Part shown: positions 7,591-17,394 of the stretch, one piece after another
Layout of the letters: the number at the start of each line of letters is the position of its first letter
How positions within the stretch are numbered: the first letter of the stretch is position 1
Assembly (NCBI RefSeq): GCF_000317065.1
Contig: NC_019701.1
Location: forward strand, 1,889,001 to 1,953,000
From: Pseudanabaena sp. PCC 7367
GTDB lineage: Bacteria; Cyanobacteriota; Cyanobacteriia; Pseudanabaenales; Pseudanabaenaceae
Reading direction: 5' to 3'
DNA length: 64,000 nt
Position numbers and translations under genes: made by a program
Notes under the pieces: generated by a model
Database searches by the model: none
What the model saw: only the letters and a program-made list of their open reading frames with translations
Told to the model about the DNA's origin: nothing

Positions 7591-9369
7591 TTAGCTAACC
7601 GCATTCATCATTTCAAGTTGATACAAACTAGCATACATACCATCTGCATTCATGAGCTGATCGTGGCTACCCATCTCCACCACCTCACCTTGCTTGAGTA
7701 CCAGAATCCGATCGACATTGCGGATCGTTGATAGGCGGTGGGCAATAATAATCGCGGTGCGCCCTTCTAATAATCGCTCCAGGGCTTGTTGAATTAGGTA
7801 TTCAGTCCCCACATCCAGCGAAGAAGTGGCTTCATCCAGTACCAGGATTTTGGGGCTGCGGATGGCAGCTCTAGCAAAGGCTAATAATTGTTTTTGGCCA
7901 CCGGACAAATTAGAACCCCGCTGACGCACCTGGGTTTCATAGCCCTGGGGCAGATCGCGGATAAATTCATCGATGTTCATCATTTTGGCAGCGGCGATCG
8001 CCTCGGCCTGAGAATAGTCTTCCCCCAAACTAATATTGGTTCTGACATCGCCAGAGAATAAAAACACATCCTGCAAAATTACGCCCAAATGTCGGCGCAG
8101 ATCCTGTTGAGCCAGATCTCTGATATCCACCCCGTCGATCAAAATGCGTCCCTGGTTTGGTTCATACAAACGGGATAGCAGCCTGATTACTGAGCTTTTG
8201 CCAGCGCCAGTGGGCCCAACCAGGGCAACTTTCTCACCAGGGGCGATCGCAAAATCTAGATCTTTTAGCACATAGTCACCGGGTTTATAGCCAAATGTGA
8301 CATGTTCAAACCGAATTTCACCTTGGCTGGTGGCTGGTAAATGCATTGGCTGGTCTGGATCACGCACCTCGATCGGTTGATCCATAATCCCATTGATCCG
8401 CTCGATCGCCGTAAAGCCCGATTGAATCACGGTGAACTTTTCCGCCAGTTGCCGCAGTGGGTTAAATAATTGCTGCGAGAACAAAATAAACGCCGATAGT
8501 TCGCCAAAGGTAAGGTTATTTTGTACCACCTGACCGCCCCCAATCCACAGCACACCCCCGATCGCCATGAAGGCAATCCATTCGAGCACCGCAGAAACAG
8601 CAGAATCATGGAAAATAGTCTTATTAACCTGGCGCAAGTAGCGATCGTTCACCTTCTGGTGTTGTTCAGAGTTCTTGCCCTGACGGCGGAATAACTGGAC
8701 AATGCCTACGCCGATAATATTTTCTTGCAGGATTGAATTTAATTCCGAAAGCCGTTCTCTGGCTTTGAAGTTAGCCTTGCGATATTCATACTGAAAATAG
8801 ACGATCAAGCCGGTGATCGGGAAAATCAACAGCACCAGCATCAAGGCCAGATCCCAGCGCATCAAAAACATGACTATGGCAATTACACCGATCGAAGCTA
8901 GATCACTGAAAATGCCCACTGCGCCAGTGGCAAATACATCTCCCAAGGCTTCAACATCACTGGTGAGGCGGGTGACAAGTCTGCCGACCGGAGTGCGATC
9001 GAAAAAGCTGGTGGAAAGCTGCGTAATGTGGTGAAACAAATCATTGCGAATATCAGCGGTGATCCGTTGGCCTACTTTCTGCACCAGAAAACCTTCCCAG
9101 GCCTGGAGCATTAATCTGGCTGCAACGGTTAGCAATAGCACCAGACAAAGCCAGCGTAAACCGATGATGTCATTGTTTTTAATCGGCCCATCGATCGCTT
9201 TTTGCACCAAAACCGGCTGGATTGCGTTAGCGATCGATAATGGTGCTAGCAAAGACAGCGCCACAATTAGATCAAGGCGGTAACGACTGGCATATGGTTT
9301 TAGTCGCCGCAGCAATCGCCAATCACTTTGATTAGCGCGATCATCTTTTTTTTCAATTAATGTAACCAT
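7591..9369 (-). CDS. ABC exporter half-transporter (MdlB/MsbA type), fused permease-ATPase
   Basis: A 592-residue half-transporter. The six-helix membrane domain is at about residues 25-320 and the nucleotide-binding domain at 350-590. Walker A is GPTGAGKSS, the Q-loop is VILQDVFLFSG, the signature is LSGGQKQLLAFARA, Walker B is ILVLDEATSSLD and the switch is IIAHRLS. It works as a dimer. The closest named relatives are MdlB/SmdB-like multidrug exporters or MsbA-type lipid exporters, and the substrate cannot be deduced. It starts with ATG at 9369. A terminator-like hairpin at 9489-9515 separates it from psbI upstream. Confidence 0.92.
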   Translation of the reverse strand: MVTLIEKKDDRANQSDWRLLRRLKPYASRYRLDLIVALSLLAPLSIANAIQPVLVQKAIDGPIKNNDIIGLRWLCLVLLLTVAARLMLQAWEGFLVQKVGQRITADIRNDLFHHITQLSTSFFDRTPVGRLVTRLTSDVEALGDVFATGAVGIFSDLASIGVIAIVMFLMRWDLALMLVLLIFPITGLIVYFQYEYRKANFKARERLSELNSILQENIIGVGIVQLFRRQGKNSEQHQKVNDRYLRQVNKTIFHDSAVSAVLEWIAFMAIGGVLWIGGGQVVQNNLTFGELSAFILFSQQLFNPLRQLAEKFTVIQSGFTAIERINGIMDQPIEVRDPDQPMHLPATSQGEIRFEHVTFGYKPGDYVLKDLDFAIAPGEKVALVGPTGAGKSSVIRLLSRLYEPNQGRILIDGVDIRDLAQQDLRRHLGVILQDVFLFSGDVRTNISLGEDYSQAEAIAAAKMMNIDEFIRDLPQGYETQVRQRGSNLSGGQKQLLAFARAAIRSPKILVLDEATSSLDVGTEYLIQQALERLLEGRTAIIIAHRLSTIRNVDRILVLKQGEVVEMGSHDQLMNADGMYASLYQLEMMNAVS

Positions 9370-9890
9370 TACGCCAGGGTAACAAATATTGTCAGTACGT
9401 AGGTTTTAGCATCGCGCATTAATACTTTTCTTGATAAGCTCCGGTCGGAGGATTATTGGCAAATCCTTACAAAAACTGCCAAAACAAGAGGGCAGCCTGA
9501 CGAAATTGCTGCCCTGAATCTAATATTTAAGCGATCATTCAGTTTTCAACTAAATGCAGCCACTGTTTTTATCGACTTTTTATTGACTTTCCATCGACTT
9601 TCCATCGATCGACTTCAATCTTAACAGGAGCGTGAATTATACCCAGGGCTTGCTTCAGGGATGCGATCGAATACGCGATCTAAACCTGAATCCCACCAAT
9701 TTATCTATTCTATCTATGAATATTAAAAGAAATTAAATTATATGGCTGAGCCCATTACCTGAGCAGCTTTTTTGTTGATCAGCCTAACTTAAACCTAATT
9801 TAGCTAATCGATTGCCTGCTAATAATCTAAGCCTAATAATACTTAGCTTCTAACAAGCAGCTCAACAGTAGCCATTATGGCAGAGTAAGT
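9370..9890. other. gap between the ABC exporter and psbI
   Basis: Holds the hairpin at 9489-9515 and, at about 9570-9615, short repeats of a TCGACTTT/CCATCGAC-type unit. No further gene is visible. It would be the 3' untranslated region of psbI plus the exporter promoter. Confidence 0.5.
9489..9515 (-). terminator. hairpin, probable terminator of the psbI transcript
   Basis: AGGGCAGC and GCTGCCCT form a perfect 8-bp stem around an 11-base loop. Reading on the minus strand, the stem is followed by CTTGTTTT and then more T-rich sequence. It lies about 380 bases after the end of psbI and 120 before the ABC exporter start, so it would separate the two. The T-tract is weak. Confidence 0.5.
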
Positions 9891-10007
9891 TTACTGATCA
9901 ACGTCTTTATTGGGGTTACGGTTGGGATCGCTGTTAAGGAAGCCGAATATGAATAAGGAAACAAAAAATATGACAGTTACGTAAACAACTATCTTGAGTG
10001 TGAGCAT
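9891..10007 (-). CDS. psbI: photosystem II reaction centre protein I (PsbI)
   Basis: A 38-residue frame beginning [20 protein letters not shown], followed by [15 protein letters not shown]. The N-terminal single transmembrane helix, the F-G-F-L turn and the SDPxRNP motif are diagnostic of PsbI, a thylakoid membrane subunit of the photosystem II core next to D1 and CP43. Length matches the family (36-38 residues). The Thr-for-Ile changes in the helix are mild. It sits alone, with more than 500 bases of non-coding DNA on each side. GGGAG about 12 bases upstream may be the ribosome-binding site. Confidence 0.97.
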   Translation of the reverse strand: MLTLKIVVYVTVIFFVSLFIFGFLNSDPNRNPNKDVDQ

Positions 10008-11048
10008 GTTGATTTGAATCTCCCGATCGAAATAATAAAAGTAAAAGTGCGTTTTGCTTAACCGTCACATTTCATCTTATCCGAAAATAGCTCTTTCCTC
10101 CGATCGAAGTAGTCAAACTCCAAGCAGATGGGTCGTTGTTTCTGATTGGAGAAGACATTTTAATCGAGATGTTTCACTACTCAAATCCATATCAAACGGG
10201 AGCTTTAGCTTTTGGGGCAATTATGTTGAGTCAGATCCAAGGCTACAAATGCAAGACTTATAAATTTAAATATTTTTTTACACTTCCGATCTAAAATGTA
10301 GAAATTACATATTTATTGAACGGGAATTAGCTGTAAAAAGAGTCGTTATTGTAATTCAGCTAACCGATCGACCTGTGGATTCTTTACTAAAACCTGATGC
10401 CTGTTAATTAGGTGATAGGCAATGACAAAAAAATTGATTTTTGTTTATGTCTCAAGCGATACAGATAAAGCGATCGATCCTTATTAGGATACCTAACTGG
10501 TAGTAGAGATTCAGTATCCCAGTTATTTATTAAGTAAAGCTTTATTGCTAAGCAACTAGTGCCATTGCGGTGACTTGGTTGGCGATTCTGCAAGATAATC
10601 TTGTCTTGTGGACTCGCTTCATAGCAGTTACTACAAGCTGGCTCGATTACCTGAGAATTTGTGCGAGTTGTTTATTTCCGCATAACTAGTAATTAAAAAT
10701 TACCTAATCATCTTTTCTCTTCATCCTTAAAATTAAACTAGCTGCAAAATTAAACTAGCTGCCTAGAACCGTTTGATCTGTTTAGGCAGCTAAATTATTT
10801 AAAAAATAATATTTAGTTGTAGTTATTTATTTCACAATCGATCGGATTTAGTAAAGCAATTAATTCAAGAATATAGAGAAATTAATTGATTCTCCTCACT
10901 GAATGTGATTTTTTATTTGATATTGATCACCTTATGGTTTGGCTTGCAATAAGCTTTAGAGCTAATTTCTTGACACCTATTTGTTCTCTATCACCTTTAA
11001 TCTGAAAAACTAGGTTTTAGAAATCTAGAATCAAAAAATATCAAAAAA
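10008..11048. other. 1-kb gap upstream of psbI
   Basis: Contains the psbI promoter region but I see no gene in either strand. The 60-70-codon frames at 10054-10263 (plus) and 10408-10593 (minus) have unlikely composition. It holds a tandem 17-bp duplication (AAAATTAAACTAGCTGC) at 10729-10762 and a strong hairpin at 10757-10791. The rest is AT-rich. Confidence 0.5.
10757..10791 (-). terminator. hairpin with 9-bp perfect stem, possible terminator
   Basis: AGCTGCCTA and TAGGCAGCT form a 9-bp perfect stem around a 17-base loop. On the minus strand it is followed by AGTTTAATTTT. It lies about 260 bases downstream of the small gene at 11049-11285 and could end its transcript. The T-tract is interrupted. 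Confidence 0.4.
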
Positions 11049-11285
11049 CTAAGCGTTTACAGCAGAGCCTTTCTTACTTTCTTTACTCTTCTTCTTCCAG
11101 CTTCTGGGCATTCTGAGATCATCTGGATCAACATAATGACATGTTGCATCATCAAGACAGATCAAAGCCCATCCATTCTGGTTAACGTCAACTAATTTAT
11201 ATGTAGACTCTAAAACAAAAAATCCTTTGTGATTACGAGTATCAGGTCTTACGCGTACGCCGTCAACATTGGTCATGTTATCCAT
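11049..11285 (-). CDS. small conserved hypothetical protein, 78 aa
   Basis: The product is soluble and beta-rich in the middle (KGFFVLESTYKLVDVNQNGW, ALICLDDATCHYVDPDDL) with a strongly basic tail (WKKKSKESKKG). The core looks like a small SH3-like barrel that could bind nucleic acid, but I do not recognise a family. ATG start, with a possible second ATG at residue 4. It stands alone, 200 bases downstream of the TPR gene. Confidence 0.65.
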   Translation of the reverse strand: MDNMTNVDGVRVRPDTRNHKGFFVLESTYKLVDVNQNGWALICLDDATCHYVDPDDLRMPRSWKKKSKESKKGSAVNA

Positions 11286-11487
11286 TTTATCTATCTCCGT
11301 ATCACCAGTAATTACAGTTATTAAGTTTAATTTGGTAGTGAAATCTAGAGTAACATCACAAACTGAGATATTACGTTAACTTTTGATTAGCTTTACTATT
11401 GATTCAATTACGTTGAGTAAAGCTTTATATCGATATTTTAAAAAATCAAAAACTAGTTGAAGTGTAAAATTTTTAAACAGGTTAAGT

Positions 11488-11913
11488 CTAATTATCCAAA
11501 ACCCAGTTTTTGACTCTTTCTAGATTAGCCCAATTGGGGCGGCGACGCATCCCATCTTCAAAATTCTCAACAACTTCTGGTTTAAGATCCTCTAGGATCA
11601 TGAGCCAGTTTTGGGCGGCTTCGATGTGGGTGCGAACCCCTTTTTGGCCAGTTTCGAGCATGGCGATCGCTATATTAATCCTGGCTTGGGGGTCTTCTGG
11701 GTTGAGCTTTACTGCTTTCTGAGCGGCCTTATAGGCAAGGGTTGCTTTGCCATCTAATAGGTATAGCCACGATAGACAAGTCCAGCCACTGGCGATCTTG
11801 GGTTGGCGATCGCACACGGTTTTGAAGATGGGAATTATTTCGCTCAGCTCATCCCCTGCTTTATATCGGGTCAAGCCTTCCTCAAATAGTTCTTCGGCAG
11901 TTTTTACAGTCAT
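11488..11913 (-). CDS. tetratricopeptide repeat protein, 141 aa
   Basis: Helical repeats are visible at residues 40-75 (ASGWTCLSWLYLLDGKATLA, YKAAQKAVKLNPEDPQ) and 75-100, the classic TPR pattern ending in LNPEDPQARINIA. The C-terminal part (NWLMILEDLKPEVVENFEDG, RRPNWANLERVKNWVLDN) is a conserved non-repeat extension. TPRs mediate protein-protein contacts. The ATG overlaps the stop of lpxD by four bases (ATGA-type), so the two are translationally coupled. The TPR protein may therefore act in envelope lipid or outer-membrane assembly, but that is inference. Confidence 0.82.
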   Translation of the reverse strand: MTVKTAEELFEEGLTRYKAGDELSEIIPIFKTVCDRQPKIASGWTCLSWLYLLDGKATLAYKAAQKAVKLNPEDPQARINIAIAMLETGQKGVRTHIEAAQNWLMILEDLKPEVVENFEDGMRRRPNWANLERVKNWVLDN

Positions 11914-12968
11914 TTTGGTCGTGCTTTAATTTCTTCGAGATCCCGTTGGATTTGCTTAATCATTTTATAGATTTCTGGCCAGCGCCGAAAGAGGGCAGAA
12001 GCTTTTAACCATACTTTCTGGCTAAAGGCAGGTGTGCCCTGAATCTGGCTTCCTGCTGGTACATTCTGGGCGATCCCAGCCTGGGCTCCAGCAATGACGC
12101 GATCGCCAATTTGTAAATGATTAGTCACGCCCACTTGGCCAGCCAGGATTACATTCTTACCCAGTTTAACGCCACCGGCCAAACCAGCTTGCCCAGCCAA
12201 CAAACAATCATTGCCCATGGTGCAGCCATGACCTATTTGCACCAGATTATCAATTTTGGTGCCAGTGCCAATGTAGGTGTCACCGATCGCACCACGATCG
12301 ATCGCCGCATTGCATCCTACTTCGACCCGATCGGCCAGCACTGTGCGTCCCGCTTGGGGCATTTTGGTCCAGGTGCCCTGAGCCGTGGGCACAAAGCCAA
12401 ACCCCTCTGAGCCAATCGCCGCGCCGCTGTGGATTAAACAATCATTGCCAATTACGCTGCGCTCATGGATGACGGTATTGGCATGAATCACGGTGCGATC
12501 GCCAATTGTTACCCCCGCATAAATCACCACGTTGGCATGGAGATAAACCCCCGCACCAATTTGTACATTGGGATGAACTACCACATTAGGGCCAATGTAA
12601 ACATCCGTGCCGATCGCCACATTTGCCGCGATCGAGGCGGATGGATCAATCCCCGCCGGCGGTTGATAGGGCTGATAAAAAATATTCAGAGCTTGGGCAA
12701 ATAGCAACCTGGGTTGAGCTACTGCTGCGAACGGAATTTGCCGCGATTGCATCAGGGCGATCGCTTCAGCATTGTCAGGAACCAAAACTGCTCCCGCCTG
12801 GGTTTGGGACAACTGACTAAAAAAACGAATATTTTCAAAGAAAGCGAGCTGCTCTACCTGAGCCGATTCAAGGGTAGACAATCCCGTAATGTCCGGATCG
12901 CTGCCCAACTCAATTTTTGCCGCCGATTTACTAACGTCGAGTTGGTTTAGCAACTGACTAAATTTCAT
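11910..12968 (-). CDS. lpxD: UDP-3-O-(3-hydroxyacyl)glucosamine N-acyltransferase
   Basis: Lipid A pathway enzyme that adds the second hydroxyacyl chain to UDP-acylglucosamine. The N-terminal uridine-binding domain covers residues 1-105. A long left-handed beta-helix of hexapeptide repeats follows (VAIGTDVYIGPNVVVHPNVQ, and similar) with the catalytic-region motif IGSEGFGF. The C-terminal helix (ALFRRWPEIYKMIKQIQRDL) matches LpxD. At 352 residues it is full length. Cyanobacteria keep lpxA-D for their lipid A. It overlaps the TPR gene downstream by four bases. Confidence 0.93.
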   Translation of the reverse strand: MKFSQLLNQLDVSKSAAKIELGSDPDITGLSTLESAQVEQLAFFENIRFFSQLSQTQAGAVLVPDNAEAIALMQSRQIPFAAVAQPRLLFAQALNIFYQPYQPPAGIDPSASIAANVAIGTDVYIGPNVVVHPNVQIGAGVYLHANVVIYAGVTIGDRTVIHANTVIHERSVIGNDCLIHSGAAIGSEGFGFVPTAQGTWTKMPQAGRTVLADRVEVGCNAAIDRGAIGDTYIGTGTKIDNLVQIGHGCTMGNDCLLAGQAGLAGGVKLGKNVILAGQVGVTNHLQIGDRVIAGAQAGIAQNVPAGSQIQGTPAFSQKVWLKASALFRRWPEIYKMIKQIQRDLEEIKARPK

Positions 12969-13106
12969 TAATATCTATTCCCAAACTCGCTCCTGACTGG
13001 CTGACCAGTTTTGCTAGGTTTGCTAGTAATTAGTTGCAAAGCCTCAAAAGCTTAAAGTTTAAACCAGACTAAACTAACTAATAACTAAAACTAGAATAAC
13101 CACAAC

Positions 13107-15437
13107 TTAGTCACGTACAATCATACGCTCAATCAACCACTTATCATCCTCTCGCACCAGATCATATTCAACCTGGTAATTTGAGTCAGTTTTAGAAGCA
13201 GTGGGGTCAAGATTGCCACTACTAAAGAAATTGCGAGTTTCCAGAATTTCCGCAACTACCGTGGCGCGATCTTCGCCATCGGTCAATACTTCCTGCACTT
13301 CTACCGAGTTGGGAATATATTGCAAATAAGAGTCACGCCGTTCTAGTTGCTCAGCCCGATCGCGCCATTGACTCAGTTCGGGTTCCGTCAAAATTCCCGC
13401 CAGCGCATCAATGTCATATTCTTTTCCCAATGCCTTAGACTTAACCACTTGCCAGGATTCAATTAACTGGCTGGCTCGTTCGCTGTCGATCGGTCCTGGC
13501 GCAGCATCAATGCTATCGGTGGCCTGACTGACCGTATCGCTGAGCGGTAATAATGGGGTTTCTAGTTGGGCAAAGGAATTCTCGGCTGGTGGTGTAATTA
13601 GCGATCGCCAACCCCAGGCTGCTAAGGATACAATTACCGCCAGCATCCCCAAACTTGCCACCGCCAGAATTAAAAACCTACCGGTTTGGACATTTTTACG
13701 TCTTTTGCGAGCCGCCACTTTTTTGACTGCCGGTGAGGCAACCTCTTCAGTTAGGGGTGTTGGCTTGGTGCGGTTGGGATTACCTAGATTACCGCCAACA
13801 CCAGTAGCTCCATTTAGCGAGGAACGTTTGCCGTTGCGGGTTGCGCCAGATTGACGATTCGTTTTTGGTGACGTTGTCAAGCGCTGGTTTGTTGGGCTGT
13901 GGGAATTAGGGCTGCTAGATCGGCCATTACTACTACTGCGATTTGCGATCGAGCTACCATTGGTGCTATTTACACTAGCTGGCTTGGAGTTAGCTGGGCG
14001 GCGCGGTTGCACTTTATCAGGGGGGCTGGTTGGTCTACGTGCTGCGGTCGCATTATTGGCGTTACTGGGAAGATTAGAACTAGCTGGATCTCGCTGCCAG
14101 GGATTGGTTGCTGTGGTAGTGCTCGCAGAACTGGAAATCCCTTCCACAGTCCATTCTGAGCTAGTGCCTGCAGCTACTGCATTGGGTAGCTCTTCTAAAT
14201 AGGCCTGGACTTGCTCATCGGCGAAGTAGGACTTTAGGTAAACCTGGCGATCGATCAGGTCCTTAAAGTGTGGATATACCTCTTCCTGGAGCCATCTTTC
14301 TGTGTATAGGCAAAGCCCTGGCAAAAGATCCGGTGAGCCCTCTGAATTACGGCGAATAAAATCAATTTGGGCAGCTTCACCACTGAGTTCAATCACACTA
14401 CTGGCCTCTTCAGTTTGGCCGAGTAACAGGGCACAGACAGCCTGTTCAAGCTGCACATCCTGGCGACTACTGAGCCGCACCAATAGCCCTTTGGCTCTGC
14501 GAATCAAAGCCGGCTGGGATTGGGAAAATCCTCTGGCAATCAGGGCATAGACCGCCAGATAGCTGGCCACCAGCGAAGGCCGTTTTGCTTCTTCTTCAAA
14601 TAGAAGCTGTTGCTCCTCGGTGGTCATATAACCGCGCAATTGCTGAATAAAGCGCAGAAAATCGTCAATATTCAAGCCAGAGTAGTCATTGCCACTGCCA
14701 TCGATCCCCCGTCTGGCATCCAGCATTTCCTTGAGCAAAAGTAATCCTTGGCGATGATCGGCGGCATTTTTGCCCCCCGCCGCCAGTAGCTCTAAAATGC
14801 GATAGGGGCGCAAGCGGAATAAATCGGCCTGGATTTCACTACGGATCGTTAAAAATAATCCCTCCCGCAGAAGGAGTCCCTGAGATGATTCCAATGACTG
14901 TGCTGCTGCTTCATACTGGCCTTGCTTCCAGCTTTGGCGACCCAATTCTAGATCGGCAAGTGCCACGGTGAGAATTACATCCGGGTCATTGCTAGATTGA
15001 TCGGCCTGAAAATTACTCTTATCGAGATTGATATAGGGCTGGGCGATCGCCAAAATTTGTTCATATTCGCCCAACTCATATAGCAATAGTAGGGCTCCGG
15101 CAAAATCACGATCGTCTATTTCGAGCGTTGGTGGCGCAGTTACGACATTTGCAGATGAATCTAGCTCCGAACCAGCAGCACTATTTTCAGCGTCTGCGCT
15201 AGTAACTGCCTGGCTATTGGTTGGCCTAATTGTTTGAATATAAGCCTGGCGTTTTTCTGGATCGGTTAATACTCTGGCGGCCTTTTGAATCAGCCGATTC
15301 CTAGACTCAATCGCCGCATCAGAATATTCGCGGCGCGGCATCGAAGCTGTGCGATCGCGCTGCACCTTTTCCAGGTCAGAGGTTGAGGCTTCTGGGGGTA
15401 AGCCAAGGATACGATAGTAGTCTAGGGGTATTCGCAC
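13107..15437 (-). CDS. ftn2: ARC6/Ftn2 (ZipN)-type cell division protein
   Basis: Cyanobacterial homologue of plastid ARC6, which tethers FtsZ filaments to the membrane at the division site. The order is: a degenerate J-like domain at residues 1-70 (VRIPLDYYRILGLPPEAS, with no HPD visible), a helical repeat region to about residue 430, a 150-residue Ser/Asn/Thr-rich linker, one transmembrane helix near residue 590 after a basic RKRRKN stretch, and a C-terminal periplasmic IMS/DUF4101 domain (residues 640-776) with QVVKSKALGKEYDIDALAGI. I chose the GTG at 15437 because the conserved N-terminus begins there. An in-frame TTG two codons upstream is possible. Confidence 0.93.
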   Translation of the reverse strand: MRIPLDYYRILGLPPEASTSDLEKVQRDRTASMPRREYSDAAIESRNRLIQKAARVLTDPEKRQAYIQTIRPTNSQAVTSADAENSAAGSELDSSANVVTAPPTLEIDDRDFAGALLLLYELGEYEQILAIAQPYINLDKSNFQADQSSNDPDVILTVALADLELGRQSWKQGQYEAAAQSLESSQGLLLREGLFLTIRSEIQADLFRLRPYRILELLAAGGKNAADHRQGLLLLKEMLDARRGIDGSGNDYSGLNIDDFLRFIQQLRGYMTTEEQQLLFEEEAKRPSLVASYLAVYALIARGFSQSQPALIRRAKGLLVRLSSRQDVQLEQAVCALLLGQTEEASSVIELSGEAAQIDFIRRNSEGSPDLLPGLCLYTERWLQEEVYPHFKDLIDRQVYLKSYFADEQVQAYLEELPNAVAAGTSSEWTVEGISSSASTTTATNPWQRDPASSNLPSNANNATAARRPTSPPDKVQPRRPANSKPASVNSTNGSSIANRSSSNGRSSSPNSHSPTNQRLTTSPKTNRQSGATRNGKRSSLNGATGVGGNLGNPNRTKPTPLTEEVASPAVKKVAARKRRKNVQTGRFLILAVASLGMLAVIVSLAAWGWRSLITPPAENSFAQLETPLLPLSDTVSQATDSIDAAPGPIDSERASQLIESWQVVKSKALGKEYDIDALAGILTEPELSQWRDRAEQLERRDSYLQYIPNSVEVQEVLTDGEDRATVVAEILETRNFFSSGNLDPTASKTDSNYQVEYDLVREDDKWLIERMIVRD

Positions 15438-16327
15438 CTGCAACAGTCCTAATGAAACACTAAGCTACTCTAAAAAATTCAACAATACTCAAACAGCAAA
15501 GCAGGATTGACTTTGGCTAGAAGCTGAAAACTAAACTTTATATTTGACTGGGTTTAATTCTAGAAACCGTGATTATAAAGCAAGCTGATCAATATTGCTA
15601 GGGTGAGGAGGAAATCTAACGACCGCATTATACACCATGCCTTTAAGAAGGCTAGATGCAATTGGACGATAATTAAGCTTACTGAATTTTTAACAGGTTA
15701 GCAGCCTTACCTGGATATGGGAAGTAAACTAGCCTAAATATTCTTAAGTTTCTAATTTAAAGCGACTTTAAATTTTTTAAAGACATGGGGTGCCTGACTA
15801 AAATGCCGCAGCTATCTATTTGTGATCATGTTTAATATATTTAATATAAAAGTCAGAATTTGCAGGATGAAACTTTTACGCTAAAACTAGGCGCTTAGGA
15901 CTTAGGGCGCATATGTCTGAATACCAACATATCAGTCATATCAGTCATATCAGTCATATCAGTCTTTCTGAGCGGTATTGATCCAGAACTCCATCTATCC
16001 AGAATTTAGCCAGAACTGACTACAGGGCTTTTTAATTTAGTTGAGTCTAGGGCATTCAGCCTAATATAATCTGGCTAGTTGGTTGATTAAAAATCTCTCA
16101 GGGTGGCTAGCATTTAATATTTGTATATTCGATATTTGTATATTCGATCGGTGGCTTTGGTTGTACTCGATTGCATAGTAAATATTAAAACTTAACTATT
16201 AAGTATTAAGACTAAATTCAAATCGCGCCAGTAGCGCCAGGATAAAGTACCAGTAACAATCGATTAGACCCATAACCCATTAACCATTGGTGGTGCATGT
16301 GCCATCATTCGCAGCCATGAAAGATAC
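15438..16327. other. 890-bp gap between ftn2 and a divergent gene
   Basis: No gene seen. It contains two micro-repeat arrays: a 9-bp unit ATCAGTCAT about 3.8 times at 15931-15964, and a 15-bp unit ATATTTGTATATTCG twice at 16117-16146. It must hold both divergent promoters. Confidence 0.5.
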
Positions 16328-17296
16328 ATGAAAGATCCAAATCGGCTTCTTGAGCAAGCAAGACAGGGAAATGTCAAAGTGATCGCCGCACTGATGAATC
16401 GGCAGTTAAAATCCCAGGGCATGATGGCAGATATCCATCGTGATGCGGGTTGTCTGGATATTTTAATCGAGTCCGATCGCCCCTCGCTAACGGCTGACTA
16501 CAAGGTGCCGAATCAAGAAGCGCTGGTGACTATGATTGAAAAATGGCTCTTGGCGTTGGAAGTAAAATCGATCGCCAAGGCCAGAGTCTCCTGGCAGTTA
16601 TCGGGGCAGGAAAAACCAGCTTGGCGGAAGGAATTTTGGCTAGCTGAACCTGAAGCCCAAAATCTCGATCGTATATCTGAGGACAATGAGCCAGATTGGC
16701 AGCCAATTTATGGATCGCAAATGCCAGCAACCACAACAGAAACCACGCCGGAGGAACTCGAAGAGATTACCGCAATTGATGAAATGATTACTGGGATTAA
16801 TAATGCCAGTAGCGAGGATGAGCTTGAGTATAATGCTGAGTTGGCCAGAGATTTGGCGGAAATCCCCCCCCTTGATGCAGTGATGCCGCTGCCACAAAGT
16901 GACTCGACACAGGTGAATGGGCTGCTGGATAATTTTGGTGATTTTAATCAGCTAAGTGATCTTGATGCTGGTCAATATGATCAATCGAGCCGCAGTCAAG
17001 AGATCAGCGATATTAACGATAATTTAGAAAGTGCGATCGAAGCTGATCCAGCCATTGACAATTCAAGTAACCAGGCTGATACCTTAGCAAGTGGAGCGCA
17101 AACCAGCGATCGCCAGGGCAAAACCAGTACCAGTTCAGGCAGCCCCACCCTGGTGATGCAGGTTGCTCAGTTTACCGCTCTGTCGGTGGTGATAGTGTTA
17201 ATTATGATGGGGCTGAATGGTCTATTTGGTCAAAACAACCAAGCGCCGACCGAACAGAGCCAGCTTGAGCAAGTTTCGATCGCTGCTAGAACCTAA
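16328..17296 (+). CDS. conserved cyanobacterial protein with C-terminal membrane anchor, 322 aa
   Basis: I do not recognise a named family. Residues 1-115 form a folded domain (MKDPNRLLEQARQGNVKVIA and on to AKARVSWQLSGQEKPAWRKE) that looks like an alpha/beta ligand or protein-binding unit. Residues 120-270 are acidic and disordered, rich in Asp, Glu, Asn and Ser. A single hydrophobic helix (VAQFTALSVVIVLIMMGLNG, about residues 278-300) anchors the C-terminus. The start region is duplicated: ATGAAAGATAC precedes ATGAAAGATC, and the first ATG gives only a four-codon frame whose TGA overlaps the true ATG. That tiny upstream frame could influence translation. Confidence 0.75.
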   Translation: MKDPNRLLEQARQGNVKVIAALMNRQLKSQGMMADIHRDAGCLDILIESDRPSLTADYKVPNQEALVTMIEKWLLALEVKSIAKARVSWQLSGQEKPAWRKEFWLAEPEAQNLDRISEDNEPDWQPIYGSQMPATTTETTPEELEEITAIDEMITGINNASSEDELEYNAELARDLAEIPPLDAVMPLPQSDSTQVNGLLDNFGDFNQLSDLDAGQYDQSSRSQEISDINDNLESAIEADPAIDNSSNQADTLASGAQTSDRQGKTSTSSGSPTLVMQVAQFTALSVVIVLIMMGLNGLFGQNNQAPTEQSQLEQVSIAART

Positions 17297-17394
17297 TTTC
17301 GATCAACAACATTAACCCTGCCAAGCAAGCCAACCCAGCAAAACCTCGATATAACTTCGGCATAAACAAAGTATTTTTTGAGTATTAAACATTC

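Noticed and set aside
10054-10593. Two frames of 60-70 codons in the psbI upstream gap
   Set aside because: Odd amino-acid composition, no ribosome-binding site, and no resemblance to small photosystem proteins.
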